Below are positions 1 to 6,407 of a stretch of 11,196 bases of DNA, piece after piece. The stretch is from Microcaldota archaeon (GTDB lineage: Archaea > Micrarchaeota > Micrarchaeia > Anstonellales > Bilamarchaeaceae). Position 1 is the first letter of the stretch. Each line of letters begins with the position of its first letter. A program made the translations under genes and the position numbers. Location: the NCBI GenBank assembly GCA_026992595.1, contig JALWZW010000072.1, forward strand, positions 1-11,196, read 5' to 3'. The notes under the pieces are model-generated. The model had not been told where the DNA came from. It saw only the letters and a list, made by a program, of their open reading frames with translations, and searched no databases.

Positions 1-563
1 GCTTGTATCCCGTATTGGATATAATGTATGATGTTGTTTTTTATTGTGATGTTTTTATATAGCAGTTTTCTTTTGCGGTCGCCGCTTAAAACAATTCCCT
101 TTTTTAATGCTGGTTTCCTTTCACTGTATAAAAAATTTTTTTCTATTATGCTGTGGTTGTTTCCATTTGAGATTTCTATGCCAACGAACCCGCTGTTAGA
201 TAAGTTGATTGAGTTGTTTTTTATTTTTATATATGTGCTGTTGCTTAATATGAATCCCTTTCCTTTTTTTGCTACATTCACAAAACAACCCCTCACCTCT
301 ATTCCTCTTCTTTGATCAATTATTATGGCGCCCGCAGGGTCGCCGTTGAACAAAACAGAAGAGTTGCAATTAAGATAGATGTTATCCGCGCCTGCAATAA
401 GGGAAAAGCCGTTGAGATTATAGGTGCCTGCGCACAGGTCGGTGTTGGTGGTGAATATGTAATCTGTAGTTAGCGGGTTGGGCAAGGTGACGCAGGCATA
501 AGAGGTGAAAAAAAGGAAAAGCAAAAATAAGCACAACCTCTTTATCAGATCTCCAAGTTTCAT
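1..563 (-). CDS. Secreted right-handed beta-helix protein, partial (C-terminus off the left edge)
   Basis: An uninterrupted frame runs from the ATG at 563 to the window edge (187 codons, no stop reached), so only the N-terminal part is present. Residues 1-23 look like a signal peptide: basic start (KLGDLIKR), a Leu/Phe core, then TSYA before Cys24. The mature part has a Cys-containing segment (LCAGTYNLNG, then IYLNCNSSVLFNG) followed by short strand-turn units rich in Asn and Ile (IKIKNNSINLSNSG, ITIKNNIIHYIQYG). This is the usual look of PbH1-type parallel beta-helix surface proteins common in DPANN archaea. The start is set by GAGGAG 9 nt upstream. The gene lies 25 nt after the preceding minus-strand gene and is probably its operon partner. 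The role (adhesion, glycan binding or surface layer) cannot be told. The beta-helix call is by pattern, not by alignment. Confidence 0.8.
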   Translation of the reverse strand, partial: MKLGDLIKRLCLFLLFLFFTSYACVTLPNPLTTDYIFTTNTDLCAGTYNLNGFSLIAGADNIYLNCNSSVLFNGDPAGAIIIDQRRGIEVRGCFVNVAKKGKGFILSNSTYIKIKNNSINLSNSGFVGIEISNGNNHSIIEKNFLYSERKPALKKGIVLSGDRKRKLLYKNITIKNNIIHYIQYGIQ

Positions 564-588
564 TATTTTTTACTCCTCATAAAAAATT

Positions 589-1065
589 TTATAACTTTTC
601 TGGGCAAATACATTTTAAGATCGCCGATAACCTCTTGACTACTTTCTTAGATTTTCTTTCAACCTCTCCGCTTTTTATGTCTTTTATTATTCTTTTTTCT
701 ATTTCTTTAACTTTCTTTTTTCTTTCTCCTTCTGGGTAGTTGTCTAAACATTTTATAGACCCTTTACTTTCCACCACATCTCTTTCTAAATCTAAATATT
801 CAACTTTCTCAGGTGAAACTGTTATATTTTCTGCTATGTTGAAATACCTTCTAATAACATTGTAATTTCTATCAAAAAACTCAATGGTGGTATATCCTTC
901 CTTTTTTGGAGACGCATAAAGAAGAGCAAATCTCACACCTTCTATTTTCTTTGGGAATTGCGAGGTGTGAATGTAGAAGACATACTCTTGGTCTATTTTA
1001 GCTAAAGGGATGATTTTTGCAGTTATGCGCCTGCCGTTCAACTTTTTGTGAATTAGTGTGGCCAT
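589..1065 (-). CDS. Hypothetical basic protein, 158 aa
   Basis: I do not recognise a family. There is no signal peptide or membrane segment, so it is probably cytoplasmic. The first 75 residues look like alternating strands (AKIIPLAKID, YVFYIHTSQF, FALLYAS, YTTIEFFD), suggesting a small beta or alpha/beta domain. The C-terminal third (about 110-158) is helical and strongly basic (EGERKKKVKEIEKRIIKDIK, then ERKSKKVVKR) and ends in a CxC pair (KCICPEKL). Such a tail could bind nucleic acid or act as a coiled coil; this is inference only. I chose the ATG at 1065 because AAAGGT sits about 7 nt before it. An in-frame ATG at 1095 would add ten residues, but its nearest SD-like AGG is only 2 nt away. 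It follows the M20 peptidase gene by 35 nt and precedes the beta-helix gene by 25 nt on the same strand, so it is the third gene of a probable four-gene operon. Confidence 0.75.
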   Translation of the reverse strand: MATLIHKKLNGRRITAKIIPLAKIDQEYVFYIHTSQFPKKIEGVRFALLYASPKKEGYTTIEFFDRNYNVIRRYFNIAENITVSPEKVEYLDLERDVVESKGSIKCLDNYPEGERKKKVKEIEKRIIKDIKSGEVERKSKKVVKRLSAILKCICPEKL

Positions 1066-1100
1066 GCTCTTACCTTTTTTAGGGCTGTGGAGCATATCCT

Positions 1101-2126
1101 TTATCGCGCCTTTTTCCTTTCACAAACCTTTCTATAAAATTCCAACAATGCTTCCATGCTTTTTAAATCAACCCATTCGTCCGCCGCATGCTCGTTTTCC
1201 CCGCGTGTTCCTGCGATTAATATGGGGATGCCTAAAGCGGCCAATGCATTTTCGTCGCCAGGGCTATGGCCTATAACCAGCTCAGGGCTTTCAATCAAAT
1301 TTAAAACCTCTTCAATCTCTTCCCTTTTTGTTAAATAAGGCATTAAGTATGGGGTTTTTCTCTTTGCTATTTCCCATCTGTCAAAAATTTTCAACTCCTT
1401 CTCCCACTCCCGCTGCTCAGGATGGATAAGTAGCGAGAGTTTCATCGCTATTTTTTCAGGGTTGCTTAATCCTTTCTTAATTAATCTAATGTCCTCTATT
1501 CTCATCTTCAATTGCGGGTTTCTCATCTTATCTCTAATGGAACATAACCAGTCCAGCCAACTATCGCTCGCTATTGCTCCATGGCCGCCGCCCAAATATT
1601 TTTCTACTTCCACCACCACCCTTCCATATCTCCCTATCCCTACAACAGGCAGGCCGCCGTTTTTTTCAGGTGTGTTGCCTGCTTCTGCAGAAATAATAAG
1701 TTCTATGTCTCTAAAAAACTCTTTGTTCTCTACCGCTTTCCACCCTCCTTCGCTTATTTCCTCTTCATCTACTGTAAAAAGTATTGCAATATCCTTTTCT
1801 TCAGCCAGCGCCATTATTACCGCGATGCCACCCTTCATATCCCATGTCCCAAGCCCATATGCTTTCCCTCCTTCAATTGTTAATTTATAAGGGTCTTTTG
1901 TCCATCCTTCCACTGGCTCTACTGTGTCCAAATGTCCAAAAAAGCATACCTTTGGCTTTCCTTTCTTTGCAAAAATATTATATCTCTCCTGCCCTTCCAA
2001 GTGCTGCCTCTCCACCGAGTACCCTCTTTCTTCGAGCCAGTTGCTCACAAAATCACATATCCTTTTCTCCTTTCCGCTGGGCGAGGGTATTTCTACCAAT
2101 TTTTTAAGTATCTCTACCGCCCTCAT
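1101..2126 (-). CDS. M20-family metallopeptidase/deacylase (ArgE/DapE-like)
   Basis: This is a zinc-dependent amidohydrolase of the M20 family (ArgE, DapE, LysK, carboxypeptidase G2), of about normal length at 341 aa. The family hydrolyses N-acyl or peptide bonds. Visible catalytic elements in order are: HxD at H65/D67 (GHLDTVE), the bridging aspartate D96 (WDMKGG), the general-base pair E121/E122 (VDEEE), a metal-ligand acid around E148 (SAEAG), and the C-terminal histidine H313 (ENEHAADEW). The dimerisation-domain GH motif appears as GGGHGA near 182. No signal peptide is seen, so it should act in the cytoplasm. The start follows the stop of the GCS2-like gene by a single base (TAA-A-ATG), with AGGGA as SD inside the upstream gene, which implies translational coupling. 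The substrate is unknown. Coupling to a carboxylate-amine ligase suggests a related amide, but lysine or arginine biosynthesis cannot be excluded, since no such genes are nearby. Confidence 0.9.
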   Translation of the reverse strand: MRAVEILKKLVEIPSPSGKEKRICDFVSNWLEERGYSVERQHLEGQERYNIFAKKGKPKVCFFGHLDTVEPVEGWTKDPYKLTIEGGKAYGLGTWDMKGGIAVIMALAEEKDIAILFTVDEEEISEGGWKAVENKEFFRDIELIISAEAGNTPEKNGGLPVVGIGRYGRVVVEVEKYLGGGHGAIASDSWLDWLCSIRDKMRNPQLKMRIEDIRLIKKGLSNPEKIAMKLSLLIHPEQREWEKELKIFDRWEIAKRKTPYLMPYLTKREEIEEVLNLIESPELVIGHSPGDENALAALGIPILIAGTRGENEHAADEWVDLKSMEALLEFYRKVCERKKAR

Positions 2127-2127
2127 T

Positions 2128-3168
2128 TTATCCCTGCATGTATTCTAACCCTTCTTTCGCACTTTTTATTAATAACTTTTTGTCTTTAATCGCAGGGCCC
2201 TCGTGGAGGAAGGAGAAATAGTATGCGAGCCCTACTATCAGTTCATTGGCTTTTTGCAACCGCTGCAGGGAAGGAAGCATATCTGCGATACGCACTTCCA
2301 CGCTCATGGCACAATCCTCATCTGCATGATCTGGCCTTGGCCTCACCAGCCAATATACTTGGTGGGGATGAAGAATCTCCCATTTCTGGTGCGCTTTATA
2401 CTCCTCCCACACTGTATCCATCAACTTGTCCTCTAAAAAGAGTTTGACCGTTTCGCTTACTTCTCTCAATTCTTCATAATAATGCTCTGGCGAGTAAAGG
2501 AAAGGCCCTTGTACTAAAGAAGGGGGCAAGTACCTTGCCATATAAGGATAGATTATCTCTAAGCGCGAGGATTGGGAGGGGAGGATTAGGCGTGAGTGGT
2601 TGGCGCTATAGTTTATGTTCATATATGCGCAGGCGCGTCTATACCATTCTTCATTGGGCATTTCAGGAGAGGCGCTCAGCATCTCTGTTAATAGCGGTTG
2701 GGCGATGCGCAGATGGTTGTAAAATTTAAGCGCGCTTTCGCTGTCTGCAAATCCCACCACTATTTGGAAGGACGCTACTCTCTTTAGCCCCTCTGCAAAA
2801 GAGCGGGAAAAAGCAACACTCCTATAGTAAATTATCCTATCCTTTTCAGCGCCTTCTAAGAGGGCCTCCCTTCTTATTTCTATTCCCTCATCTTTAGCAA
2901 TTCTAAATAGCGCCTTTTCATCTTCTGCTAACCTTTCATTTAATTCCTTTAATGAGCGCGCTTTGGAGATGTTTAGTTCAACCATCCTATCTTTATTTAC
3001 TTCGGGAACTACCTCTAAGCCAGCCGCTCTGGCCTTTTCAATAAGCACTTCAGCCGCGCACTTGCCGTTTTTAGCATAAACGCCATACTCTGCTTCATTG
3101 CTGAATTTTACAGGCCCGCGGCAGCCGCGCTTTTTGATATGCATGGCTAAGCGTATTCTTTTTGACAT
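2128..3168 (-). CDS. Glutamate-cysteine ligase family 2 (GCS2)-like carboxylate-amine ligase
   Basis: GCS2 enzymes use ATP to join a carboxylate, typically glutamate gamma-carboxylate, to an amine such as cysteine. The 346-aa protein shows the family landmarks. Near the N-terminus is an acidic strand, SNEAEYGVY (23-31), matching the usual E-x-E start. In the middle is AFSRSFAEGLKRVASFQIVVGFADSE (119-144), then LRIAQPLLTEMLSASP (153-168), equivalent to the ...PLLxALSAxSP block. Near the C-terminus is WLVRPRPDH (273-281) followed by VEVRIADMLPSLQRL (290-304), the RP...xEvRxxD core. It is cytoplasmic by appearance. It is the first gene of the minus-strand operon and has its own TATA-like box 26 nt before the ATG, implying a leaderless mRNA. 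The product need not be gamma-glutamylcysteine, because many archaeal and bacterial GCS2 members have unassigned substrates. Family call strong, substrate unknown. Confidence 0.82.
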   Translation of the reverse strand: MSKRIRLAMHIKKRGCRGPVKFSNEAEYGVYAKNGKCAAEVLIEKARAAGLEVVPEVNKDRMVELNISKARSLKELNERLAEDEKALFRIAKDEGIEIRREALLEGAEKDRIIYYRSVAFSRSFAEGLKRVASFQIVVGFADSESALKFYNHLRIAQPLLTEMLSASPEMPNEEWYRRACAYMNINYSANHSRLILPSQSSRLEIIYPYMARYLPPSLVQGPFLYSPEHYYEELREVSETVKLFLEDKLMDTVWEEYKAHQKWEILHPHQVYWLVRPRPDHADEDCAMSVEVRIADMLPSLQRLQKANELIVGLAYYFSFLHEGPAIKDKKLLIKSAKEGLEYMQG

Positions 3169-3190
3169 GAGTTATTTGTGTTCAAAAATG

Positions 3191-3198
3191 TTTAAATA
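3191..3198 (-). promoter_or_regulatory. TATA-like box for the GCS2-M20 operon
   Basis: On the minus strand TATTTAAA is centred about 26 nt upstream of the ATG at 3168, the distance expected between an archaeal TATA box and the transcription start. The mRNA would be leaderless, and no SD motif is present in the intervening bases. Confidence 0.6.
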
Positions 3199-3202
3199 TC
3201 TG

Positions 3203-3243
3203 TTTAACAAAATCGCTCACAAAAGGTTTTAAACAATCGCACT
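3203..3243. repeat. Imperfect direct repeat in the cdc6 divergent promoter
   Basis: Two similar stretches lie in tandem: TTTAACAAAATCGCTCAC (3203-3220) and TTTAAACAATCGCAC (3228-3242). They share a TTTAA(A)CAA-ATCGC-CAC core and are spaced about 24-25 bp apart. The second overlaps the probable cdc6 TATA box. It could be an operator, or a recognition site for the initiator encoded next door. It does not match the classic ORB sequence known from other archaea, so the role is open. Confidence 0.35.
3227..3234 (+). promoter_or_regulatory. TATA-like box for orc1/cdc6
   Basis: TTTTAAAC is centred about 25-26 nt before the cdc6 ATG at 3256, with no SD in between. The position predicts transcription starting at or next to the start codon (leaderless mRNA). 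Confidence 0.6.
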
Positions 3244-3255
3244 AAAATAATTATC

Positions 3256-4440
3256 ATGCCTTCTTTTGAGGAAATGCTCTCTAAGAAGACCGTATTCGAG
3301 AACATCTCTGTACTTTCCCCTCATTATATCCCAAAGGAGTTGCCTTTTAGGGAATCGCACATAAAAGAGATAATGTTTGTGGTCTCTCCTGCTTTGCGTG
3401 GCCAGAAGCCGCGCAACCTTATTATTTATGGAAAAACAGGCACCGGAAAGACATGCACTGTTAAAAAAGTGCAGCAGGAATTTAACGCCTTCGCCTCTTC
3501 TAAGCCCTCCCGCATTCATTATATTAACTGCAGAATCTACAATTCCCGCTATAGGATTATGCAAAAATTGCTGAAATTTTATGTGAAAGAGTTGGAAAAA
3601 TCTGGTTTTGGCCTCCCCTTCTTATATGAAAAACTTATAGAAACTTTGGAGGGAGGGGAGCAAATTGTTGTGGTTTTAGATGAGATTGATATGACCAAAG
3701 ATTTAGATGATTTGGTTTATACCCTCACGCGCGCCAATGATGAGGCGATAAGGGGAGGGGTGAGCATTATAGGGATCTCTAATAAGCTTTCTTTTAAAGA
3801 ATCTTTAGACCCGCGCAGTAAAAGTTCTCTCTATGAGACCGAAATGATTTTCCAGCCCTACACTGCAGAGCAGTTAAGAAAAATTTTAGAACAGCGCGTG
3901 AGAGAAGGGTTTGTGGAAGGAGCGGTGGATCAATCTGCCATAAATCTAGCCGCCGCGATTACTTCTCAAGAGTCGGGTGACGCCCGCTACGCGCTTAAAC
4001 TCATCATGAAGGCGGGCGAGATTGCGGACCAGGAGGGAAAGAGCAAGGTGACAGATGAAGAGGTGGAGAGCGCGCGCATGCGTGTTGAATTAGATATAAC
4101 AAAAGAAACCATTAACACCTTGCCCGCTATGCATCAAATAGTGCTTTACGCAATAGCGCGGCTTACAGATAAGGGAAGTAAATATGCGCGCTTGGATGGT
4201 GAGTTTAACGGCGTGCTCTTCTCTGGAGAGGTTTATGAAGAGTATGTTTCGCTCTGCAGAGCGTTAAAGAAAAAGCCCCGCACCTCGCGTTGGTATAAAG
4301 AATACTTAAACGACCTTGAGGTGTTAGGGCTTATTACCACCACCCCCAGCGGCAAGGGGGTGCGCGGCCAGACCACCTTAATTAGATTAGGCCCTTCTGC
4401 AGATACCGTTATGTCTGTTCTTAAGGATAGTTTGCTTTAA
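3256..4440 (+). CDS. cdc6: Orc1/Cdc6 replication initiator
   Basis: This is the archaeal replication initiator, an AAA+ ATPase that binds origin DNA and loads the MCM helicase. At 394 aa it has the usual size. An N-terminal arm (FENISVLSPHYIPKELPFRE) leads into the AAA+ core with Walker A GKTGTGKT (59-66), Walker B VVVLDEID (138-145), sensor 1 asparagine in GISN (N176) and sensor 2 arginine in SGDARYALKL (R244). A C-terminal winged-helix domain follows (about 288-380), with PAMHQIVLYAIARL, then SRWYKEYLNDLEVLGLI and the wing GVRGQTTLIRLG. The start at 3256 is supported by the TATA-like box 25 nt upstream. It is transcribed divergently from the GCS2-like gene and converges on a surface-protein gene with a 4-nt overlap. 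Archaeal cdc6 genes often lie beside an origin, so the 87-bp upstream region is an origin candidate, though a short one. Conclusive family call. Confidence 0.96.
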   Translation: MPSFEEMLSKKTVFENISVLSPHYIPKELPFRESHIKEIMFVVSPALRGQKPRNLIIYGKTGTGKTCTVKKVQQEFNAFASSKPSRIHYINCRIYNSRYRIMQKLLKFYVKELEKSGFGLPFLYEKLIETLEGGEQIVVVLDEIDMTKDLDDLVYTLTRANDEAIRGGVSIIGISNKLSFKESLDPRSKSSLYETEMIFQPYTAEQLRKILEQRVREGFVEGAVDQSAINLAAAITSQESGDARYALKLIMKAGEIADQEGKSKVTDEEVESARMRVELDITKETINTLPAMHQIVLYAIARLTDKGSKYARLDGEFNGVLFSGEVYEEYVSLCRALKKKPRTSRWYKEYLNDLEVLGLITTTPSGKGVRGQTTLIRLGPSADTVMSVLKDSLL

Positions 4441-5033
4441 TCCATGCTTTTTTTGAACATCACAAAGAGCACTACCAACGCAAGCGCCCCTATTCCTAAC
4501 ACCAACAGCGCTACATTTTCCAATCCTTTATCTATATTGCTTTTGAGAGGCGCGGTGTAGATGTCCAAGGGCTGACCAGCGCTTTCCTCTACTGCCGCCA
4601 CTCTGCCCTCTTCTCTTGCAGCTTCCTTTTCTGCGGTTTCTTGCTCGCTGGCGCTACTTTCCCCTTCTGCATAAACCTTCTCTCTTGGCGCCACCTCTTC
4701 TTTTTGGGGTCCTTTTTGACAGGTGGGTTCAGGTGGGCAGAAGTTGGGGTGGAGCATCTGCATACAAAGCCCCCCTCTCTCTGAAGGCGGCTTGTTCAGG
4801 TCGCATTCTTCTACCACGCCATCTGGCCTGTAAAATATATAATAACTTTCATTCACCACTAAGCGCACAATGTTGCCGTTGCATATATAAGTGTCTCCCT
4901 GGGCGCACAACTCCTGCGCTTTAGTTTCTGCAAACTGCTTGCCGCCATCTCCTGAGCGCACCACAGGGCCGCCTAAATGGTATGCATAAACATTACCTAC
5001 TAACAATACTAACATAACCACCAAAAACCACAT
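4437..5033 (-). CDS. Single-pass surface protein: signal peptide, six-Cys ectodomain, acidic stalk, C-terminal TM
   Basis: I do not recognise a family. Architecture of the 198 residues: signal peptide 1-17 (hydrophobic MWFLVVMLVLLV core, probable cleavage after NVYA), and an ectodomain of about 85 residues with six cysteines (43, 51, 77, 90, 99, 105) that could form three disulfides. Next comes an acidic, Ala/Glu-rich stalk (about 110-152), then a membrane helix at 172-193 (VALLVLGIGALALVVLFVMF) and a KKSMD cytoplasmic end. It should sit in the membrane with its N-terminal part outside. The start fits a TTTTTAAA box about 27 nt upstream, so leaderless expression is likely. It converges on cdc6, the two stop codons sharing TTAA at 4437-4440, and diverges from the radA operon. 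The position between replication and recombination genes need not mean a functional tie. Function unknown. Confidence 0.8.
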   Translation of the reverse strand: MWFLVVMLVLLVGNVYAYHLGGPVVRSGDGGKQFAETKAQELCAQGDTYICNGNIVRLVVNESYYIFYRPDGVVEECDLNKPPSERGGLCMQMLHPNFCPPEPTCQKGPQKEEVAPREKVYAEGESSASEQETAEKEAAREEGRVAAVEESAGQPLDIYTAPLKSNIDKGLENVALLVLGIGALALVVLFVMFKKSMD

Positions 5034-5054
5034 AATATGTTTTGTGTCTTGATG

Positions 5055-5066
5055 TTTTTAAAAAGG
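5055..5066 (-). promoter_or_regulatory. TATA-like box for the six-Cys surface protein gene
   Basis: On the minus strand CCTTTTTAAAAA lies about 27 nt upstream of the ATG at 5033, with no SD between. This is consistent with an archaeal core promoter giving a leaderless transcript. Confidence 0.55.
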
Positions 5067-5101
5067 TTTTGGCGGGTTTTGGGAAATGAACTGTGTAAAT
5101 G

Positions 5102-5109
5102 TTTAAATA
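5102..5109 (+). promoter_or_regulatory. TATA-like box for the DUF736-like/radA operon
   Basis: TTTAAATA would place transcription start near 5131, giving a leader of about 45 nt. That fits the SD-bearing start at 5177 and the absence of a box at -26. An alternative box is TATATA (5122-5127) inside the first palindrome, which would put the start near 5151. In either case the palindromes overlap the core promoter. Confidence 0.5.
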
Positions 5110-5116
5110 ACCACCC

Positions 5117-5132
5117 CTAAGTATATACTTAG
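5117..5132. promoter_or_regulatory. Perfect 16-bp palindrome, candidate operator 1
   Basis: CTAAGTATATACTTAG is a perfect inverted repeat, just downstream of the TTTAAATA box. Its centre (5124.5) is exactly 21 bp, two helical turns, from the centre of a second palindrome with related half-sites (CTAAG/CTTAG). A dimeric regulator binding both would lie on one face of the DNA and block initiation. Confidence 0.65.
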
Positions 5133-5136
5133 AGTT

Positions 5137-5154
5137 CCTTAGTTTATACTAAGG
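5137..5154. promoter_or_regulatory. 18-bp interrupted palindrome, candidate operator 2
   Basis: CCTTAGT-TTAT-ACTAAGG has perfect 7-bp arms around a 4-bp centre. The half-site (CTTAGT/ACTAAG) resembles that of the neighbouring palindrome at 5117-5132. It lies between the presumed transcription start and the SD of the first gene. The RNA could form a short hairpin here, but the shared half-sites and 21-bp phasing favour a protein-binding site. Confidence 0.65.
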
Positions 5155-5164
5155 AATTATATGT

Positions 5165-5171
5165 GAGGTGA
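5165..5171 (+). promoter_or_regulatory. Strong SD that fixes the start at 5177
   Basis: GAGGTGA stands 5 nt before the ATG at 5177. An in-frame GTG at 5168 lies inside this motif and would have no SD of its own, so the ATG is preferred. Confidence 0.7.
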
Positions 5172-5176
5172 ACGGG

Positions 5177-5416
5177 ATGAAAATAAATCTGGAAAAAGAG
5201 GGTTTTGAGGAAGTGAAAAGTGAGGAAGGAAAGGGAGAAGAGGAAAAAAATAGGCCTGATTTTAGGGTGGTGCAGCCAGACAGGGATAAAGAGGGGAATA
5301 CTGTTTATGTAACAGTGGGGAGCATGTGGAAGAATGTAAGCAAAAACGGTAATGAATTTTATACTCTGAGAATAGGAAATCTCAAACTTCTTGTTTTTCC
5401 CAATAAGAAGGAGTGA
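5177..5416 (+). CDS. Small DUF736-like protein, 79 aa, upstream of radA
   Basis: The first 40 residues are charged and probably disordered ([19 protein letters not shown]). The remainder is a small beta domain, [16 protein letters not shown] (43-58) followed by NEFYTLRIG and KLLVFPNKK. The WKN-x-SKNG-x-E(F/Y)...VFxNK pattern resembles DUF736-type and other small beta proteins in which a W(K/T)N...SKNG hairpin leads into a strand; the family match is tentative. Function is not established. A role as a DNA-binding or recombinase accessory factor is inferred only from its position. The stop codon TGA lies within the SD of radA (GGAGTGA), so the two genes are translationally coupled. Transcription would come from the promoter with two palindromes just upstream. 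The start is decided by GAGGTGA at 5165-5171, not by the in-frame GTG at 5168. Confidence 0.75.
   Translation: MKINLEKEGFEEVKSEEGKGEEEKNRPDFRVVQPDRDKEGNTVYVTVGSMWKNVSKNGNEFYTLRIGNLKLLVFPNKKE
5410..5416 (+). promoter_or_regulatory. SD that fixes the radA start at 5422
   Basis: GGAGTGA sits 5 nt before the ATG at 5422 and overlaps the stop codon of the preceding gene. The in-frame GTG at 5413 lies within the motif and is therefore unlikely to be the start. Confidence 0.7.
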
Positions 5417-5421
5417 TTTTT

Positions 5422-6357
5422 ATGTATAAGGATTTGGAAGATCTGCCTGGCATAGGGGAAGTGACTGCAGAGAAGTTGAGGACAGCGGGCTTTACAAGTG
5501 TGGACAGCATCGCCGCTGCCTCTCCTCACGAGATTTCAGAGGCAGGGGAAATGAGTATAGATGCGGCGAAGAAAGCGATAGAAGCGGCTAAAAGTGCGGT
5601 AGAGACCGAATTTGAAACTGCGGATAGGGTGTTTGAAAGGAGAAAAGAGATACATAGGATAACTACCGGTTCTAAAGCGTTGGATGAATTGTTAGGCGGG
5701 GGGATTGAAACAATGGCTATCACTGAAATGTATGGGCGTTTTTCCAGCGGTAAAAGCCAGTTGGGCTTTCAACTCTCGGTAAATGTGCAAAAGGACCCTT
5801 CAGAAGGCGGTTTGGGGGGAGGGGTGCTTTTTATAGATACTGAAGCAACCTTCCGTCCAGAGCGTATAGCGCAGTTGGCAGAAGCGCAGGGGATGGACCC
5901 GCAAGAGGTTTTAAAAAATATTCATGTAGCAAGGGCAGAAAACAGCGACCATCAGATAATCCTATTAGAAAAAAGCGAGGAGATTATTAAGAGCAATAAT
6001 ATTAAACTCATTGTTATTGACTCCCTTACCTCTCATTTTAGGGCTGACTATGTAGGAAGGGGGGCATTGGGCGAAAGACAGCAAAAGCTTAACAGACATG
6101 TTCATTTCCTTCAGAAACTTACCGATAAATACAATCTTGCTGCCTATGTTACCAATCAAGTTATGGATAATCCGGGCGTTCTTTTTGGAGACCCAACTAC
6201 GCCCATAGGCGGCCATGTCCTTGCACACATGTCCACCTACCGCCTCTATGTGCGGAAGGGAAAAGGGGAGAAAAGGATTGCGCGCTTGGTAGATTCCCCC
6301 AACCTTCCTGAGGGAGAGGCGGTTTTCAAAGTGACTGCGAAGGGCATCTCTGACTGA
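5422..6357 (+). CDS. radA: DNA repair and recombination protein RadA
   Basis: RadA is the archaeal Rad51/RecA recombinase that forms filaments on single-stranded DNA and performs strand exchange. At 311 aa it is near the short end of the family. Residues 1-60 are the helix-hairpin-helix DNA-binding domain ([20 protein letters not shown]). The linker motif F64-E-T-A67 fits the FxxA polymerisation signal. The ATPase core follows: Walker A G105-RFSS-GKS (105-112), the ATP-cap region with [10 protein letters not shown], Walker B LIVID (196-200), the [20 protein letters not shown] segment (207-226), and the L2 region [20 protein letters not shown] with [30 protein letters not shown] behind it. Walker A is slightly unusual: most RadA proteins have GEFGSGKT. 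It is the second gene of the operon, coupled to the small DUF736-like gene. A T-rich stretch after its stop may end the transcript. Confidence 0.97.
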   Translation: MYKDLEDLPGIGEVTAEKLRTAGFTSVDSIAAASPHEISEAGEMSIDAAKKAIEAAKSAVETEFETADRVFERRKEIHRITTGSKALDELLGGGIETMAITEMYGRFSSGKSQLGFQLSVNVQKDPSEGGLGGGVLFIDTEATFRPERIAQLAEAQGMDPQEVLKNIHVARAENSDHQIILLEKSEEIIKSNNIKLIVIDSLTSHFRADYVGRGALGERQQKLNRHVHFLQKLTDKYNLAAYVTNQVMDNPGVLFGDPTTPIGGHVLAHMSTYRLYVRKGKGEKRIARLVDSPNLPEGEAVFKVTAKGISD

Positions 6358-6365
6358 TTGCTAAC

Positions 6366-6394
6366 TTTTTTATTTATATTCTCTGTTTTTCTTT
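6366..6394 (+). terminator. T-rich candidate terminator after radA
   Basis: Two T runs (6366-6371, then 6386-6395 interrupted by one C) follow the radA stop. T tracts of this kind can terminate archaeal transcription without a hairpin. The same A/T stretch (TTTATTTATA, about 6368-6378) could also act as a TATA element for the next gene, about 32 nt before its TTG. Partial read-through is likely, so the call is weak. Confidence 0.35.
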
Positions 6395-6407
6395 TGAGGT
6401 GTTTATT

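Noticed and set aside
28..315. Plus-strand open frame of 95 codons at the left edge
   Set aside because: It runs antisense to an unbroken minus-strand frame with a signal peptide and beta-helix pattern. The plus product is Phe/Leu-rich, as expected from reading the complement of Asn/Lys-rich codons.
3229..3564. Minus-strand frame opposite the start of cdc6
   Set aside because: It lies wholly against the AAA+ domain coding sequence and the cdc6 promoter, and has no SD, no suitably placed promoter and no recognisable domain.
5168..5176. GTG start adding three residues to the small gene before radA
   Set aside because: The GTG is part of the GAGGTGA SD that serves the ATG at 5177, so it cannot be both.
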